DNA of 64,000 bases from Phalacrocorax aristotelis (GCF_949628215.1 NW_027441314.1:372001-436000), one strand, 5' to 3'. Shown: positions 1 through 11,832, numbered from the stretch's first letter. The notes: generated by a model not told the origin, from the sequence alone. Numbers and translations are program-made.

Positions 1-54
1 CTGTAGCCTGTCGGTATTTTTGTCTTTCTCTGGCTCTCTCGGTCTGACTCCCTG

Positions 55-582
55 TGTTACCGAAAAACGCGGTAAAATCGGAAACAACTCCTCAACGCCA
101 ATTTAGTATTAAAGAGCAGGCATTCTTTATTCGCGGCGCCGGATGCACGGGGGATCGCTCCTCCTGGCATGCATACCTCACGCACCTTTCCCGTTCAATT
201 TGTAGATCAAAATTTTACGTATTCATACGTATTCATTATTGTCCTGTCTGCTGATCGGTACAAACTTGCTCGTTCCGTATGTAAATCGCTGCGCAGGCTC
301 GGTGGTGGTCCGTGAGTCGGTGGTCGCGATCTCCCCCTGCCAGAATTGCCTTTTACCTTCTTGGCTGTTGATCTTGGCAGTCTTGGCTAGTTCTCTCAGT
401 CCGCTCCACGAAACCGCGTTTTGTCGTCCTTTTCTGACAGAAGCACGTTGTCTGTTGTTCTGCTGACGTTAACGATCGCCTAGGGACTAAAATGCAGATC
501 GACAGGTGCGCTGATTCGTACGCTCCATGTTCCCGTAATGGAACACCGTCTCTGGTTGGCTGATTTCATCGCTTTGGTTACA
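55..582 (-). mobile_element. Solo LTR, LTR-A, in U1 (avian endogenous retrovirus, class uncertain)
   Basis: On the minus strand the element reads TGTAACC at its start (582) to CGGTAACA at its end (55), a TG...CA structure with imperfect terminal inverted repeats. A polyadenylation signal AATAAA lies at 131-126. A direct CCTG flanks it on both sides (51-54 and 583-586), a plausible 4-base target-site duplication. Removing 528 bases plus one CCTG rejoins a normal pyrimidine subrepeat, which supports insertion into that DNA. No gag, pol or env remnant is present. No good TATA box is seen upstream of the AATAAA. The 4-base duplication is short and lies in low-complexity DNA, so the retroviral class is not assigned. 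Confidence 0.75.
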
Positions 583-2262
583 CCTGTTCCTGTTGTTCAG
601 TTTCTTCTTTTTTGGCTTTGTGTGATTCTCTCTGTGATTCTGTTTTTCTCTGCCTCGCTTTTCCCAGCTCCCCGTCCCTCACTTGGAATGCCCGTTGTCC
701 TTCACCAGCTCACTCTCCCTTGGTTGCCATCCCCGTTTCTGAATTCCTCCTGCTTTGCCACGTAGCCCGTGACTTTTTTCTTAATCTCTCTCTGTCTGCC
801 TCAACGCTCCCCCCGCGCTTTTTCATTCGTCTGCTCTGCTCTGCACCCTGCTACTGTTCTTGCCTTTCTGAGTTCTTCTCTGTCGAGCTCCCTTTCCCTA
901 TTTGTGAATTCCTGTTCTTCCTGCAGCCACCGCTGTTCCCTGTGACCTCCGTCTCTCTCTGTCCAGCTCCCTGTCCCTAGGTTTTAATCCCTGCCTCTGC
1001 CCGCTGTAGCCCGTCTAGGTTTTTCTCTCGGCCTCTCTCTCTGTCCGGCTCCCTCTCTCTGTGTTCTAATTCCACGTTCTCTGTCACGTAGACCCGTGCT
1101 ATTTGTTTGTCCTCATCTCTCTCTGTCCAGCTCCTTGCTGCGATGTTTTATTTCTTCCCTCTCTGTCTGTCTTTGTAGCCCGTTGCCGTTGTTGGTTTTG
1201 TTTTTTTTTTTCCCACTTGTTTCTTCATGTGTCTCTGTCTGCCTCCCAGTGCCTGATCTTTAATTCCTCCTTCCCTGTAGGCCGCTGTTCCTTTTTTCCA
1301 TTCTACATTGTGTTCTCTTTGGTCTGCTGTTCTTATTCATCGATTCCCTCCTCGCTGCCCTGTGGCTTGTCCCCATTTATTGTTGCCTCTCTCTCCCTCT
1401 CTCTGGCTTCTTGCCCCTGTTTTTAAAATTCCTCCCTCTCTTCTCTCTTCCCTGTTGGCCGTGTGATCTTCAGCCTTTCTCCACCTCTTTCTGCCCAGCT
1501 CTCTGCGTCTATTCATTAATTCTTCCCTCTCTGCCCTGTAGCCTGTAGCTTCTGTCCTTTCTCCATCTTGCTGTCTCTGGCTTCCCCGTGACCCTCTTTT
1601 AGAATTGTTTCTCTCTTCTCTCTGTACGCATTGCGATTCCTTTTGCTCTCCATCTCCCTTTGTTTTGGTGTTTTTTTTGTTGTTTTTCTGGCTCCCTGTC
1701 CCTAATTGTTAATTCTCTGCCTTCTCATGCTCTGTACCACGTAGCCCCATGGTTTGTTTTGTGGTGTTCCCTCCCCGGCCCCTTCCCTCCGTCGCTGGCC
1801 GTCTCGGCTCCCTGTCCCCGTGGCTTCATTCTTCCCTTTCTGCCCTGTTCTTGTCGCTTATCTTGTCTGTCTCCATCTCGCTCGGTCCAGCTTCCTGCCC
1901 CTGTTCTTCTTTCCTCCCTCGCTGTCGTGCTGCCTGCCCCAGGTTCTTTGTGCGTCTCCAGCCTGCTCCTCATCCTTCTTTGTTGGTCTGTGTCCTGCTC
2001 TTCCCCTCTCTCTGCTGCTTTTATCTCCACCTCCGTCAGGCTCCCTGTCCTCCTCTGGCCATCCTGTTCCCTGCCTCGTGCCTTCTCACTACACGCACAC
2101 ACGCCCCCCCCGCCCCCGTCCAGCCGGATGCTGCTCTTCTCTCCTCCTACTGTCCTGTGCCCTGCTCCTCACCTTTGGTGGCCTCCCCCTCTGCCCAGCA
2201 GCCCGTCGCTCCAGGAGCCAGGCGACGGACGGTCCGTTCCCTGCCAAACCGGGACAAGCGCG
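583..2262 (+). repeat. Pyrimidine-rich degenerate subrepeat block (representative, U1)
   Basis: About 1.7 kb of almost pure C/T DNA on the plus strand. Recurrent phrases are GTCCAGCTCCCTGTCCCT, TTTTAATTCCTCCCTCTCTGCC and TGTAGCCCGT. Their starts are about 76-86 bases apart (TGTAGCCCGT-like words near 765, 1003, 1087 and 1173), so the block is a degenerate tandem repeat of roughly 80-90 bases nested inside the monomer. Long open frames here (231, 209 and 173 codons) follow from the low stop-codon density of C/T DNA. Equivalent blocks lie in every monomer between LTR-A and LTR-B, and a shorter one (2782-3118 in U2) lies before LTR-A. A C-tract ends the block near 2101-2120. Confidence 0.9.
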
Positions 2263-2559
2263 TGCCGTGGCTTAGCCTCAGCTGGCAACTCTGCACCAGG
2301 GAGCTGCTTGCTCGCTCCACCCTCAGTGGGCTGGGGGAGAGAGCTGGAAGGGTAAAAGTGAGAAAAATCATGGGTTGAGATCAAGACGGTTTAATAGGTA
2401 AAGCAAAAGCTGTGCGTGGAAGCAAAGCAAGGAATTAATTCGCTCCTCCTTTTCGGCGGGCAGGTGTTGAGCTGTTTCTGGGAAAGCAGGGCTCTGTCAT
2501 GTGTAACGGTTAGTTAGGAAGAGAAATGCCGTAGCCCCCAAGGACTCCCCCTTCTTCCC
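2263..2559 (-). mobile_element. Truncated LTR-B in U1
   Basis: Only the R/U5-side half survives. Homology to the long form stops after CTTCTTCCC at 2559. Eight filler bases (ACAGTTGG, 2560-2567) follow, and then AACCCGCAG, which in the long form lies about 2 kb further on. Confidence 0.85.
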
Positions 2560-2671
2560 ACAGTTGGAACCCGCAGTTCGGTACGGGCGTGTAGTGCACG
2601 AGCGAGCTAGGCTACGTGCCGAGGAAGCCTCATCTCGTAAGAGCTGTAAGACACCCCCGTGTTCTCTTCAG

Positions 2672-2781
2672 GTGGAGGTCGGCCTAGAGTCTGGAGCTGC
2701 AGAAGAGGCAGGGAGGAGAGGAGGGGAAAGAAGCATGTGAACGGCTAAATTGTGCCAGCAGCGCTGAGAGCGAGAGTCGCG
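2672..2781 (+). other. Exon-like segment, copy U2
   Basis: 110 bases framed by a strong splice acceptor (GTGTTCTCTTCAG, ending 2671) and a consensus donor (CG|GTGAGTCC, starting 2782). It is purine-rich, the opposite of its surroundings. It contains a stop in each frame, so if transcribed it would be a terminal or non-coding exon. It is present in both monomer forms and is the only splice-bordered element the short form keeps. No family recognised. Confidence 0.5.
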
Positions 2782-3118
2782 GTGAGTCCTGGGCCAGTGG
2801 GGCCCCGTTGCCTCTCTTGTACGTCCTGGGCCCTCCCTGTCTCTCCCCCGGCCCCCTCTCTTTCCTTACCTGCTGCAAAATTATTTTTTTTTTGCGCCCC
2901 CCCCCGCACCTTCTTTCTCCGTCTCGCTCTGAGTGGCTCCCTGCCTCCCCGTCTTTTCAGTCCTCCCTCTCTCTGTCCTGTAGCCTGTGGCTACTTGTTC
3001 TTTCTCCGCCTCTCTCTGCCTGGCTCTGGCTCCGTTTTTATTTTTTTACTCCTCCTGCTCTGTCCTGTAGCCTGTCGGTATTTTTGTCTTTCTCTGGCTC
3101 TCTCGGTCTGACTCCCTG

Positions 3119-3646
3119 TGTTACCGAAAAACGCGGTAAAATCGGAAACAACTCCTCAACGCCAATTTAGTATTAAAGAGCAGGCATTCTTTATTCACGG
3201 CGCCGGATGCAGGGGGGATCGCTCCTCCTGGCGTGCGTACCTCACGCACCTTTCCCGTTCAATTTGTAGATCAAAATTTTACGTATTCATACGTATTCAT
3301 TATTGTCCTGTCTGCTGATCGGTACAAACTTGCTCGTTCCGTATGTAAATCGCTGCGCAGGCTCGGTGGTGGTCCGTGAGTCGGTGGTGGCGATCTCCCC
3401 CTGCCAGAATTGCCTTTTACCTTCTTGGCTGTTGATCTTGGCAGTCTTGGCTAGTTCTCTCAGTCCGCTCCACGAAACCGCGTTTTGTCGTCCTTTTCTG
3501 ACAGAAGCACGTTGTCTGTTGTTCTGCTGACGTTAACGATCGCCTAGGGACTAAAATGCAGATCGACAGGTGCGCTGATTCGTACGCTCCATGTTCCCGT
3601 AATGGAACACCGTCTCTGGTTGGCTGATTTCATCGCTTTGGTTACA
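3119..3646 (-). mobile_element. LTR-A copy in U2
   Basis: 528 bases. It has GCAGGGGGG instead of GCACGGGGG in the R/U5-side part, a variant shared with U6. Confidence 0.75.
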
Positions 3647-5321
3647 CCTGTTCCTGTTGTTCAGTTTCTTCTTTTTTGGCTTTGTGTGATTCTCTCTGTG
3701 ATTCTGTTTTTCTCTGCCTCGCTTTTCCCAGCTCCCCGTCCCTCACTTGGAATGCCCGTTGTCCTTCACCAGCTCACTCTCCCTTGGTTGCCATCCCCGT
3801 TTCTGAATTCCTCCTGCTTTGCCACGTAGCCCGTGACTTTTTTCTTAATCTCTCTCTGTCTGCCTCAACGCTCCCCCCGCGCTTTTTCATTCGTCTGCTC
3901 TGCTCTGCACCCTGCTACTGTTCTTGCCTTTCTGAGTTCTTCTCTGTCGAGCTCCCTTTCCCTATTTGTGAATTCCTGTTCTTCCTGCAGCCACCGCTGT
4001 TCCCTGTGACCTCCGTCTCTCTCTGTCCAGCTCCCTGTCCCTAGGTTTTAATCCCTGCCCGCTGTAGCCCGTCTAGGTTTTTCTCTCGGCCTCTCTCTCT
4101 GTCCGGCTCCCTCTCTCTGTGTTCTAAGTCCACGTTCTCTGTCACGTAGACCCGTGCTATTTGTTTGTCCTCATCTCTCTCTGTCCAGCTCCTTGCTGCG
4201 ATGTTTTATTTCTTCCCTCTCTGTCTGTCTTTGTAGCCCGTTGCCGTTGTTGGTTTTTTTTTTTTTTTTTCCCACTTGTTTCTTCATGTGTCTCTGTCTG
4301 CCTCCCAGTGCCTGATCTTTAATTCCTCCTTCCCTGTAGGCCGCTGTTCCTTTTTTCCATTCTACATTGTGTTCTCTTTGGTCTGCTGTTCTTATTCATC
4401 GATTCCCTCCTCGCCGCCCTGTGGCTTGTCCCCATTTATTGTTGCCTCTCTCTCCCTCTCTCTGGCTTCTTGCCCCTGTTTTTAAAATTCCTCCCTCTCT
4501 TCTCTCTTCCCTGTTGGCCGTGTGATCTTCAGCCTTTCTCCACCTCTTTCTGCCCAGCTCTCTGCGTCTATTCATTAATTCTTCCCTCTCTGCCCTGTAG
4601 CCTGTAGCTTCTGTCCTTTCTCCATCTTGCTGTCTCTGGCTTCCCCGTGACCCTCTTTTAGAATTGTTTCTCTCTTCTCTCTGTACGCATTGCGATTCCT
4701 TTTGCTCTCCATCTCCCTTTGTTTTGGTGTTTTTTTTGTTGTTTTTCTGGCTCCCTGTCCCTAATTGTTAATTCTCTGCCTTCTCATGCTCTGTACCACG
4801 TAGCCCCATGGTTTGTTTTGTGGTGTTCCCTCCCCGGCCCCTTCCCTCCGTCGTTGGCCGTCTCGGCTCCCTGTCCCCGTGGCTTCATTCTTCCCTTTCT
4901 GCCCTGTTCTTGTCGCTTATCTTGTCTGTCTCCATCTCGCTCGGTCCAGCTTCCTGCCCCTGTTCTTCTTTCCTCCCTCGCTGTCGTGCTGCCTGCCCCA
5001 GGTTCTTTGTGCGTCTCCAGCCTGCTCCTCATCCTTCTTTGTTGGTCTGTGTCCTGCTCTTCCCCTCTCTCTGCTGCTTTTATCTCCACCTCCGTCAGGC
5101 TCCCTGTCCTCCTCTGGCCATCCTGTTCCCTGCCTCGTGCCTTCTCACTACACGCACACACGCCCCCCCCGCCCCCGTCCAGCCGGATGCTGCTCTTCTC
5201 TCCTCCTACTGTCCTGTGCCCTGCTCCTCACCTTTGGTGGCCTCCCCCTCTGCCCAGCAGCCCGTCGCTCCAGGAGCCAGGCGACGGACGGTCCGTTCCC
5301 TGCCAAACCGGGACAAGCGCG

Positions 5322-5618
5322 TGCCGTGGCTTAGCCTCAGCTGGCAACTCTGCACCAGGGAGCTGCTTGCTCGCTCCACCCTCAGTGGGCTGGGGGAGAG
5401 AGCTGGAAGGGTAAAAGTGAGAAAAATCATGGGTTGAGATCAAGACGGTTTAATAGGTAAAGCAAAAGCTGTGCGTGGAAGCAAAGCAAGGAATTAATTC
5501 GCTCCTCCTTTTCGGCGGGCAGGTGTTGAGCTGTTTCTGGGAAAGCAGGGCTCTGTCATGTGTAACGGTTAGTTAGGAAGAGAAATGCCGTAGCCCCCAA
5601 GGACTCCCCCTTCTTCCC
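5322..5618 (-). mobile_element. Truncated LTR-B in U2
   Basis: Same breakpoint and same ACAGTTGG filler, so the deletion predates amplification of the short form. Confidence 0.85.
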
Positions 5619-5730
5619 ACAGTTGGAACCCGCAGTTCGGTACGGGCGTGTAGTGCACGAGCGAGCTAGGCTATGTGCCGAGGAAGCCTCATCTCGTAAG
5701 AGCTGTAAGACACCCCCGTGTTCTCTTCAG

Positions 5731-5840
5731 GTGGAGGTCGGCCTAGAGTCTGGAGCTGCAGAAGAGGCAGGGAGGAGAGGAGGGGAAAGAAGCATGTGAA
5801 CGGCTAAATTGTGCCAGCAGCGCTGAGAGCGAGAGTCGCG
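5731..5840 (+). other. Exon-like segment, copy U3
   Basis: Acceptor and GTGAGT donor both intact. Confidence 0.5.
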
Positions 5841-6177
5841 GTGAGTCCTGGGCCAGTGGGGCCCCGTTGCCTCTCTTGTACGTCCTGGGCCCTCCCTGTC
5901 TCTCCCCCGGCCCCCTCTCTTTCCTTACCTGCTGCAAAATTATTTTTTTTTTGCGCCCCCCCCCGCACCTTCTTTCTCCGTCTCGCTCTGAGTGGCTCCC
6001 TGCCTCCCCGTCTTTACAGTCCTCCCTCTCTCTGTCCTGTAGCCTGTGGCTACTTGTTCTTTCTCCGCCTCTCTCTGCCTGGCTCTGGCTCCGTTTTTAT
6101 TTTTTTACTCCTCCTGCTCTGTCCTGTAGCCTGTCGGTATTTTTGTCTTTCTCTGGCTCTCTCGGTCTGACTCCCTG

Positions 6178-6695
6178 TGTTACCGAAAAACGCGGTAAAA
6201 TCGGAAACAACTCCTCAAGACCAATTTAGTATTAAAGAGCAGGCATTCTTTATTCACGGCGCCGGATGCACGGGGGATCGCTCCTCCTGGCGTGCGTACC
6301 TCACGCACCTTTCCTGTTCAATTTGTAGATCAAAATTTTACGTATTCATTATTGTCCTGTCTGCTGATCGGTACAAACTTGCTCGTTCCGTATGTAAATC
6401 GCTGCGCAGGCTCGGTGGTGGTCCGTGAGTCGGTGGTCGCGATCTCCCCCTGCCAGAATTGCCTTTTACCTTCTTGGCTGTTGATCTTGGCAGTCTTGGC
6501 TAGTTCTCTCAGTCCGCTCCACGAAACCGCGTTTTGTCGTCCTTTTCTGACAGAAGCACGTTGTCTGTTGTTCTGCTGACGTTAACGATCGCCTAGGGAC
6601 TAAAATGCAGATCAACAGGTGCGCTGATTCGTACGCTCCATGTTCCCGTAATGGAACACCGTCTCTGGTTGGCTGATTTCATCGCTTTGGTTACA
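6178..6695 (-). mobile_element. LTR-A copy in U3
   Basis: 518 bases. One of the two direct ACGTATTCAT decamers is missing, a likely slippage deletion. Confidence 0.75.
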
Positions 6696-8375
6696 CCTGT
6701 TCCTGTTGTTCAGTTTCTTCTTTTTTGGCTTTGTGTGATTCTCTCTGTGATTCTGTTTTTCTCTGCCTCGCTTTTCCCAGCTCCCCGTCCCTCACTTGGA
6801 ATGCCCGTTGTCCTTCACCAGCTCACTCTCCCTTGGTTGCCATCCCCGTTTCTGAATTCCTCCTGCTTTGCCACGTAGCCCGTGACTTTTTTCTTAATCT
6901 CTCTCTGTCTGCCTCAACGCTCCCCCCGCGCTTTTTCATTCGTCTGCTCTGCTCTGCACCCTGCTACTGTTCTTGCCTTTCTGAGTTCTTCTCCGTCGAG
7001 CTCCCTTTCCCTATTTGTGAATTCCTGTTCTTCCTGCAGCCACCGCTGTTCCCTGTGACCTCCGTCTCTCTCTGTCCAGCTCCCTGTCCCTAGGTTTTAA
7101 TCCCTGCCTCTGCCCGCTGTAGCCCGTCTAGGTTTTTCTCTCGGCCTCTCTCTCTGTCCGGCTCCCTCTCTCTGTGTTCTAATTCCACGTTCTCTGTCAC
7201 GTAGACCCGTGCTATTTGTTTGTCCTCATCTCTCTCTGTCCAGCTCCTTGCTGCGATGTTTTATTTCTTCCCTCTCTGTCTGTCTTTGTAGCCCGTTGCC
7301 GTTGTTGGTTTTGTTTTTTTTTTTCCCACTTGTTTCTTCATGTGTCTCTGTCTGCCTCCCAGTGCCTGATCTTTAATTCCTCCTTCCCTGTAGGCCGCTG
7401 TTCCTTTTTTCCATTCTACATTGTGTTCTCTTTGGTCTGCTGTTCTTATTCATCGATTCCCTCCTCGCTGCCCTGTGGCTTGTCCCCATTTATTGTTGCC
7501 TCTCTCTCCCTCTCTCTGGCTTCTTGCCCCTGTTTTTAAAATTCCTCCCTCTCTTCTCTCTTCCCTGTTGGCCGTGTGATCTTCAGCCTTTCTCCACCTC
7601 TTTCTGCCCAGCTCTCTGCGTCTATTCATTAATTCTTCCCTCTCTGCCCTGTAGCCTGTAGCTTCTGTCCTTTCTCCATCTTGCTGTCTCTGGCTTCCCC
7701 GTGACCCTCTTTTAGAATTGTTTCTCTCTTCTCTCTGTACGCATTGCGATTCCTTTTGCTCTCCATCTCCCTTTGTTTTGGTGTTTTTTTTGTTGTTTTT
7801 CTGGCTCCCTGTCCCTAATTGTTAATTCTCTGCCTTCTCATGCTCTGTACCACGTAGCCCCATGGTTTGTTTTGTGGTGTTCCCTCCCCGGCCCCTTCCC
7901 TCCGTCGCTGGCCGTCTCGGCTCCCTGTCCCCGTGGCTTCATTCTTCCCTTTCTGCCCTGTTCTTGTCGCTTATCTTGTCTGTCTCCATCTCGCTCGGTC
8001 CAGCTTCCTGCCCCTGTTCTTCTTTCCTCCCTCGCTGTCGTGCTGCCTGCCCCAGGTTCTTTGTGCGTCTCCAGCCTGCTCCTCATCCTTCTTTGTTGGT
8101 CTGTGTCCTGCTCTTCCCCTCTCTCTGCTGCTTTTATCTCCACCTCCGTCAGGCTCCCTGTCCTCCTCTGGCCGTCCTGTTCCCTGCCTCGTGCCTTCTC
8201 ACTACACGCACACACGCCCCCCCCGCCCCCGTCCAGCCGGATGCTGCTCTTCTCTCCTCCTACTGTCCTGTGCCCTGCTCGTCACCTTTGGTGGCCTCCC
8301 CCTCTGCCCAGCAGCCCGTCGCTCCAGGAGCCAGGCGACGGACGGTCCGTTCCCTGCCAAACCGGGACAAGCGCG

Positions 8376-8672
8376 TGCCGTGGCTTAGCCTCAGCTGGCA
8401 ACTCTGCACCAGGGAGCTGCTTGCTCGCTCCACCCTCAGTGGGCTGGGGGAGAGAGCTGGAAGGGTAAAAGTGAGAAAAATCATGGGTTGAGATCAAGAC
8501 GGTTTAATAGGTAAAGCAAAAGCTGTGCGTGGAAGCAAAGCAAGGAATTAATTCGCTCCTCCTTTTCGGCGGGCAGGTGTTGAGCTGTTTCTGGGAAAGC
8601 AGGGCTCTGTCATGTGTAACGGTTAGTTAGGAAGAGAAATGCCGTAGCCCCCAAGGACTCCCCCTTCTTCCC
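8376..8672 (-). mobile_element. Truncated LTR-B in U3
   Basis: Identical breakpoint. Confidence 0.85.
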
Positions 8673-8784
8673 ACAGTTGGAACCCGCAGTTCGGTACGGG
8701 CGTGTAGTGCACGAGCGAGCTAGGCTATGTGCCGAGGAAGCCTCATCTCGTAAGAGCTGTAAGACACCCCCGTGTTCTCTTCAG

Positions 8785-8894
8785 GTGGAGGTCGGCCTAG
8801 AGTCTGGAGCTGCAGAAGAGGCAGGGAGGAGAGGAGGGGAAAGAAGCATGTGAACGGCTAAATTGTGCCAGCAGCGCTGAGAGCGAGAGTCGCG
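8785..8894 (+). other. Exon-like segment, copy U4
   Basis: Acceptor and donor both intact. Confidence 0.5.
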
Positions 8895-9231
8895 GTGAGT
8901 CCTGGGCCAGTGGGGCCCCGTTGCCTCTCTTGTACGTCCTGGGCCCTCCCTGTCTCTCCCCCGGCCCCCTCTCTTTCCTTACCTGCTGCAAAATTATTTT
9001 TTTTTTGCGCCCCCCCCCGCACCTTCTTTCTCCGTCTCGCTCTGAGTGGCTCCCTGCCTCCCCGTCTTTACAGTCCTCCCTCTCTCTGTCCTGTAGCCTG
9101 TGGCTACTTGTTCTTTCTCCGCCTCTCTCTGCCTGGCTCTGGCTCCGTTTTTATTTTTTTACTCCTCCTGCTCTGTCCTGTAGCCTGTCGGTATTCTTGT
9201 CTTTCTCTGGCTCTCTCGGTCTGACTCCCTG

Positions 9232-9749
9232 TGTTACCGAAAAACGCGGTAAAATCGGAAACAACTCCTCAAGACCAATTTAGTATTAAAGAGCAGGCAT
9301 TCTTTATTCACGGCGCCGGATGCACGGGGGATCGCTCCTCCTGGCGTGCGTACCTCACGCACCTTTCCTGTTCAATTTGTAGATCAAAATTTTACGTATT
9401 CATTATTGTCCTGTCTGCTGATCGGTACAAACTTGCTCGTTCCGTATGTAAATCGCTGCGCAGGCTCGGTGGTGGTCCGTGAGTCGGTGGTGGCGATCTC
9501 CCCCTGCCAGAATTGCCTTTTACCTTCTTGGCTGTTGATCTTGGCAGTCTTGGCTAGTTCTCTCAGTCCGCTCCACGAAACCGCGTTTTGTCGTCCTTTT
9601 CTGACAGAAGCACGTTGTCTGTTGTTCTGCTGACGTTAACGATCGCCTAGGGACTAAAATGCAGATCGACAGGTGCGCTGATTCGTACGCTCCATGTTCC
9701 CGTAATGGAACACCGTCTCTGGTTGGCTGATTTCATCGCTTTGGTTACA
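9232..9749 (-). mobile_element. LTR-A copy in U4
   Basis: 518 bases, with the same decamer deletion as U3. Confidence 0.75.
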
Positions 9750-11423
9750 CCTGTTCCTGTTGTTCAGTTTCTTCTTTTTTGGCTTTGTGTGATTCTCTCT
9801 GTGATTCTGTTTTTCTCTGCCTCGCTTTTCCCAGCTCCCCGTCCCTCACTTGGAATGCCCGTTGTCCTTCACCAGCTCACTCTCCCTTGGTTGCCATCCC
9901 CGTTTCTGAATTCCTCCTGCTTTGCCACGTAGCCCGTGACTTTTTTCTTAATCTCTCTCTGTCTGCCTCAACGCTCCCCCCGCGCTTTTTCATTCGTCTG
10001 CTCTGCTCTGCACCCTGCTACTGTTCTTGCCTTTCTGAGTTCTTCTCTGTCGAGCTCCCTTTCCCTATTTGTGAATTCCTGTTCTTCCTGCAGCCACCGC
10101 TGTTCCCTGTGACCTCCGTCTCTCTCTGTCCAGCTCCCTGTCCCTAGGTTTTAATCCCTGCCCGCTGTAGCCCGTCTAGGTTTTTCTCTCGGCCTCTCTC
10201 TCTGTCCGGCTCCCTCTCTCTGTGTTCTAAGTCCACGTTCTCTGTCACGTAGACCCGTGCTATTTGTTTGTCCTCATCTCTCTCTGTCCAGCTCCTTGCT
10301 GCGATGTTTTATTTCTTCCCTCTCTGTCTGTCTTTGTAGCCCGTTGCCGTTGTTGGTTTTTTTTTTTTTTTTCCCACTTGTTTCTTCATGTGTCTCTGTC
10401 TGCCTCCCAGTGCCTGATCTTTAATTCCTCCTTCCCTGTAGGCCGCTGTTCCTTTTTTCCATTCTACATTGTGTTCTCTTTGGTCTGCTGTTCTTATTCA
10501 TCGATTCCCTCCTCGCCGCCCTGTGGCTTGTCCCCATTTATTGTTGCCTCTCTCTCCCTCTCTCTGGCTTCTTGCCCCTGTTTTTAAAATTCCTCCCTCT
10601 CTTCTCTCTTCCCTGTTGGCCGTGTGATCTTCAGCCTTTCTCCACCTCTTTCTGCCCAGCTCTCTGCGTCTATTCATTAATTCTTCCCTCTCTGCCCTGT
10701 AGCCTGTAGCTTCTGTCCTTTCTCCATCTTGCTGTCTCTGGCTTCCCCGTGACCCTCTTTTAGAATTGTTTCTCTCTTCTCTCTGTACGCATTGCGATTC
10801 CTTTTGCTCTCCATCTCCCTTTGTTTTGGTGTTTTTTTTGTTGTTTTTCTGGCTCCCTGTCCCTAATTGTTAATTCTCTGCCTTCTCATGCTCTGTACCA
10901 CGTAGCCCCATGGTTTGTTTTGTGGTGTTCCCTCCCCGGCCCCTTCCCTCCGTCGTTGGCCGTCTCGGCTCCCTGTCCCCGTGGCTTCATTCTTCCCTTT
11001 CTGCCCTGTTCTTGTCGCTTATCTTGTCTGTCTCCATCTCGCTCGGTCCAGCTTCCTGCCCCTGTTCTTCTTTCCTCCCTCGCTGTCGTGCTGCCTGCCC
11101 CAGGTTCTTTGTGCGTCTCCAGCCTGCTCCTCATCCTTCTTTGTTGGTCTGTGTCCTGCTCTTCCCCTCTCTCTGCTGCTTTTATCTCCACCTCCGTCAG
11201 GCTCCCTGTCCTCCTCTGGCCATCCTGTTCCCTGCCTCGTGCCTTCTCACTACACGCACACACGCCCCCCCCGCCCCCGTCCAGCCGGATGCTGCTCTTC
11301 TCTCCTCCTACTGTCCTGTGCCCTGCTCCTCACCTTTGGTGGCCTCCCCCTCTGCCCAGCAGCCCGTCGCTCCAGGAGCCAGGCGACGGACGGTCCGTTC
11401 CCTGCCAAACCGGGACAAGCGCG

Positions 11424-11720
11424 TGCCGTGGCTTAGCCTCAGCTGGCAACTCTGCACCAGGGAGCTGCTTGCTCGCTCCACCCTCAGTGGGCTGGGGGAG
11501 AGAGCTGGAAGGGTAAAAGTGAGAAAAATCATGGGTTGAGATCAAGACGGTTTAATAGGTAAAGCAAAAGCTGTGCGTGGAAGCAAAGCAAGGAATTAAT
11601 TCGCTCCTCCTTTTCGGCGGGCAGGTGTTGAGCTGTTTCTGGGAAAGCAGGGCTCTGTCATGTGTAACGGTTAGTTAGGAAGAGAAATGCCGTAGCCCCC
11701 AAGGACTCCCCCTTCTTCCC
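11424..11720 (-). mobile_element. Truncated LTR-B in U4
   Basis: Identical breakpoint. Confidence 0.85.
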
Positions 11721-11832
11721 ACAGTTGGAACCCGCAGTTCGGTACGGGCGTGTAGTGCACGAGCGAGCTAGGCTATGTGCCGAGGAAGCCTCATCTCGTA
11801 AGAGCTGTAAGACACCCCCGTGTTCTCTTCAG

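Larger units (their letters stand above)
1..2671 (+). repeat. Monomer U1 (short form, 5' truncated by window)
   Basis: Lacks its first part, which lies upstream of the window. It has the long version of LTR-A and a T-run interrupted by one G near 1200. It shares the sequence CTCAACGCC inside LTR-A with U2 and U6 only. Confidence 0.95.
2672..5730 (+). repeat. Monomer U2 (short form, 3059 bp)
   Basis: In LTR-A it matches U6 (long version, AACGCC, a G-run of six after TGCA). After LTR-A it matches U4 instead: GGTGGCGAT, a six-base deletion near 4055, and an uninterrupted 17-T run at 4254-4270. It is therefore a mosaic. Confidence 0.95.
5731..8784 (+). repeat. Monomer U3 (short form, 3054 bp)
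   Basis: Carries the 10-base-shorter LTR-A, GATCAACAGG after the LTR core, and the private variant CTCGTCACC near 8279. It shares all of these with U5. Confidence 0.95.
8785..11832 (+). repeat. Monomer U4 (short form, 3048 bp)
   Basis: The shortest monomer. It has the short LTR-A of U3/U5 but the downstream variants of U2: GGTGGCGAT, the six-base deletion near 10,158, and an uninterrupted 16-T run near 10,357. Confidence 0.95.

Noticed and set aside
1660..2378. Overlapping open frames of 231, 209 and 173 codons on the plus strand, and the same in every monomer
   Set aside because: C/T DNA lacks TAA, TAG and TGA, so all frames stay open; the products are Leu/Ser/Pro/Cys-rich with no domain, and homologous indels shift the frames (U6).
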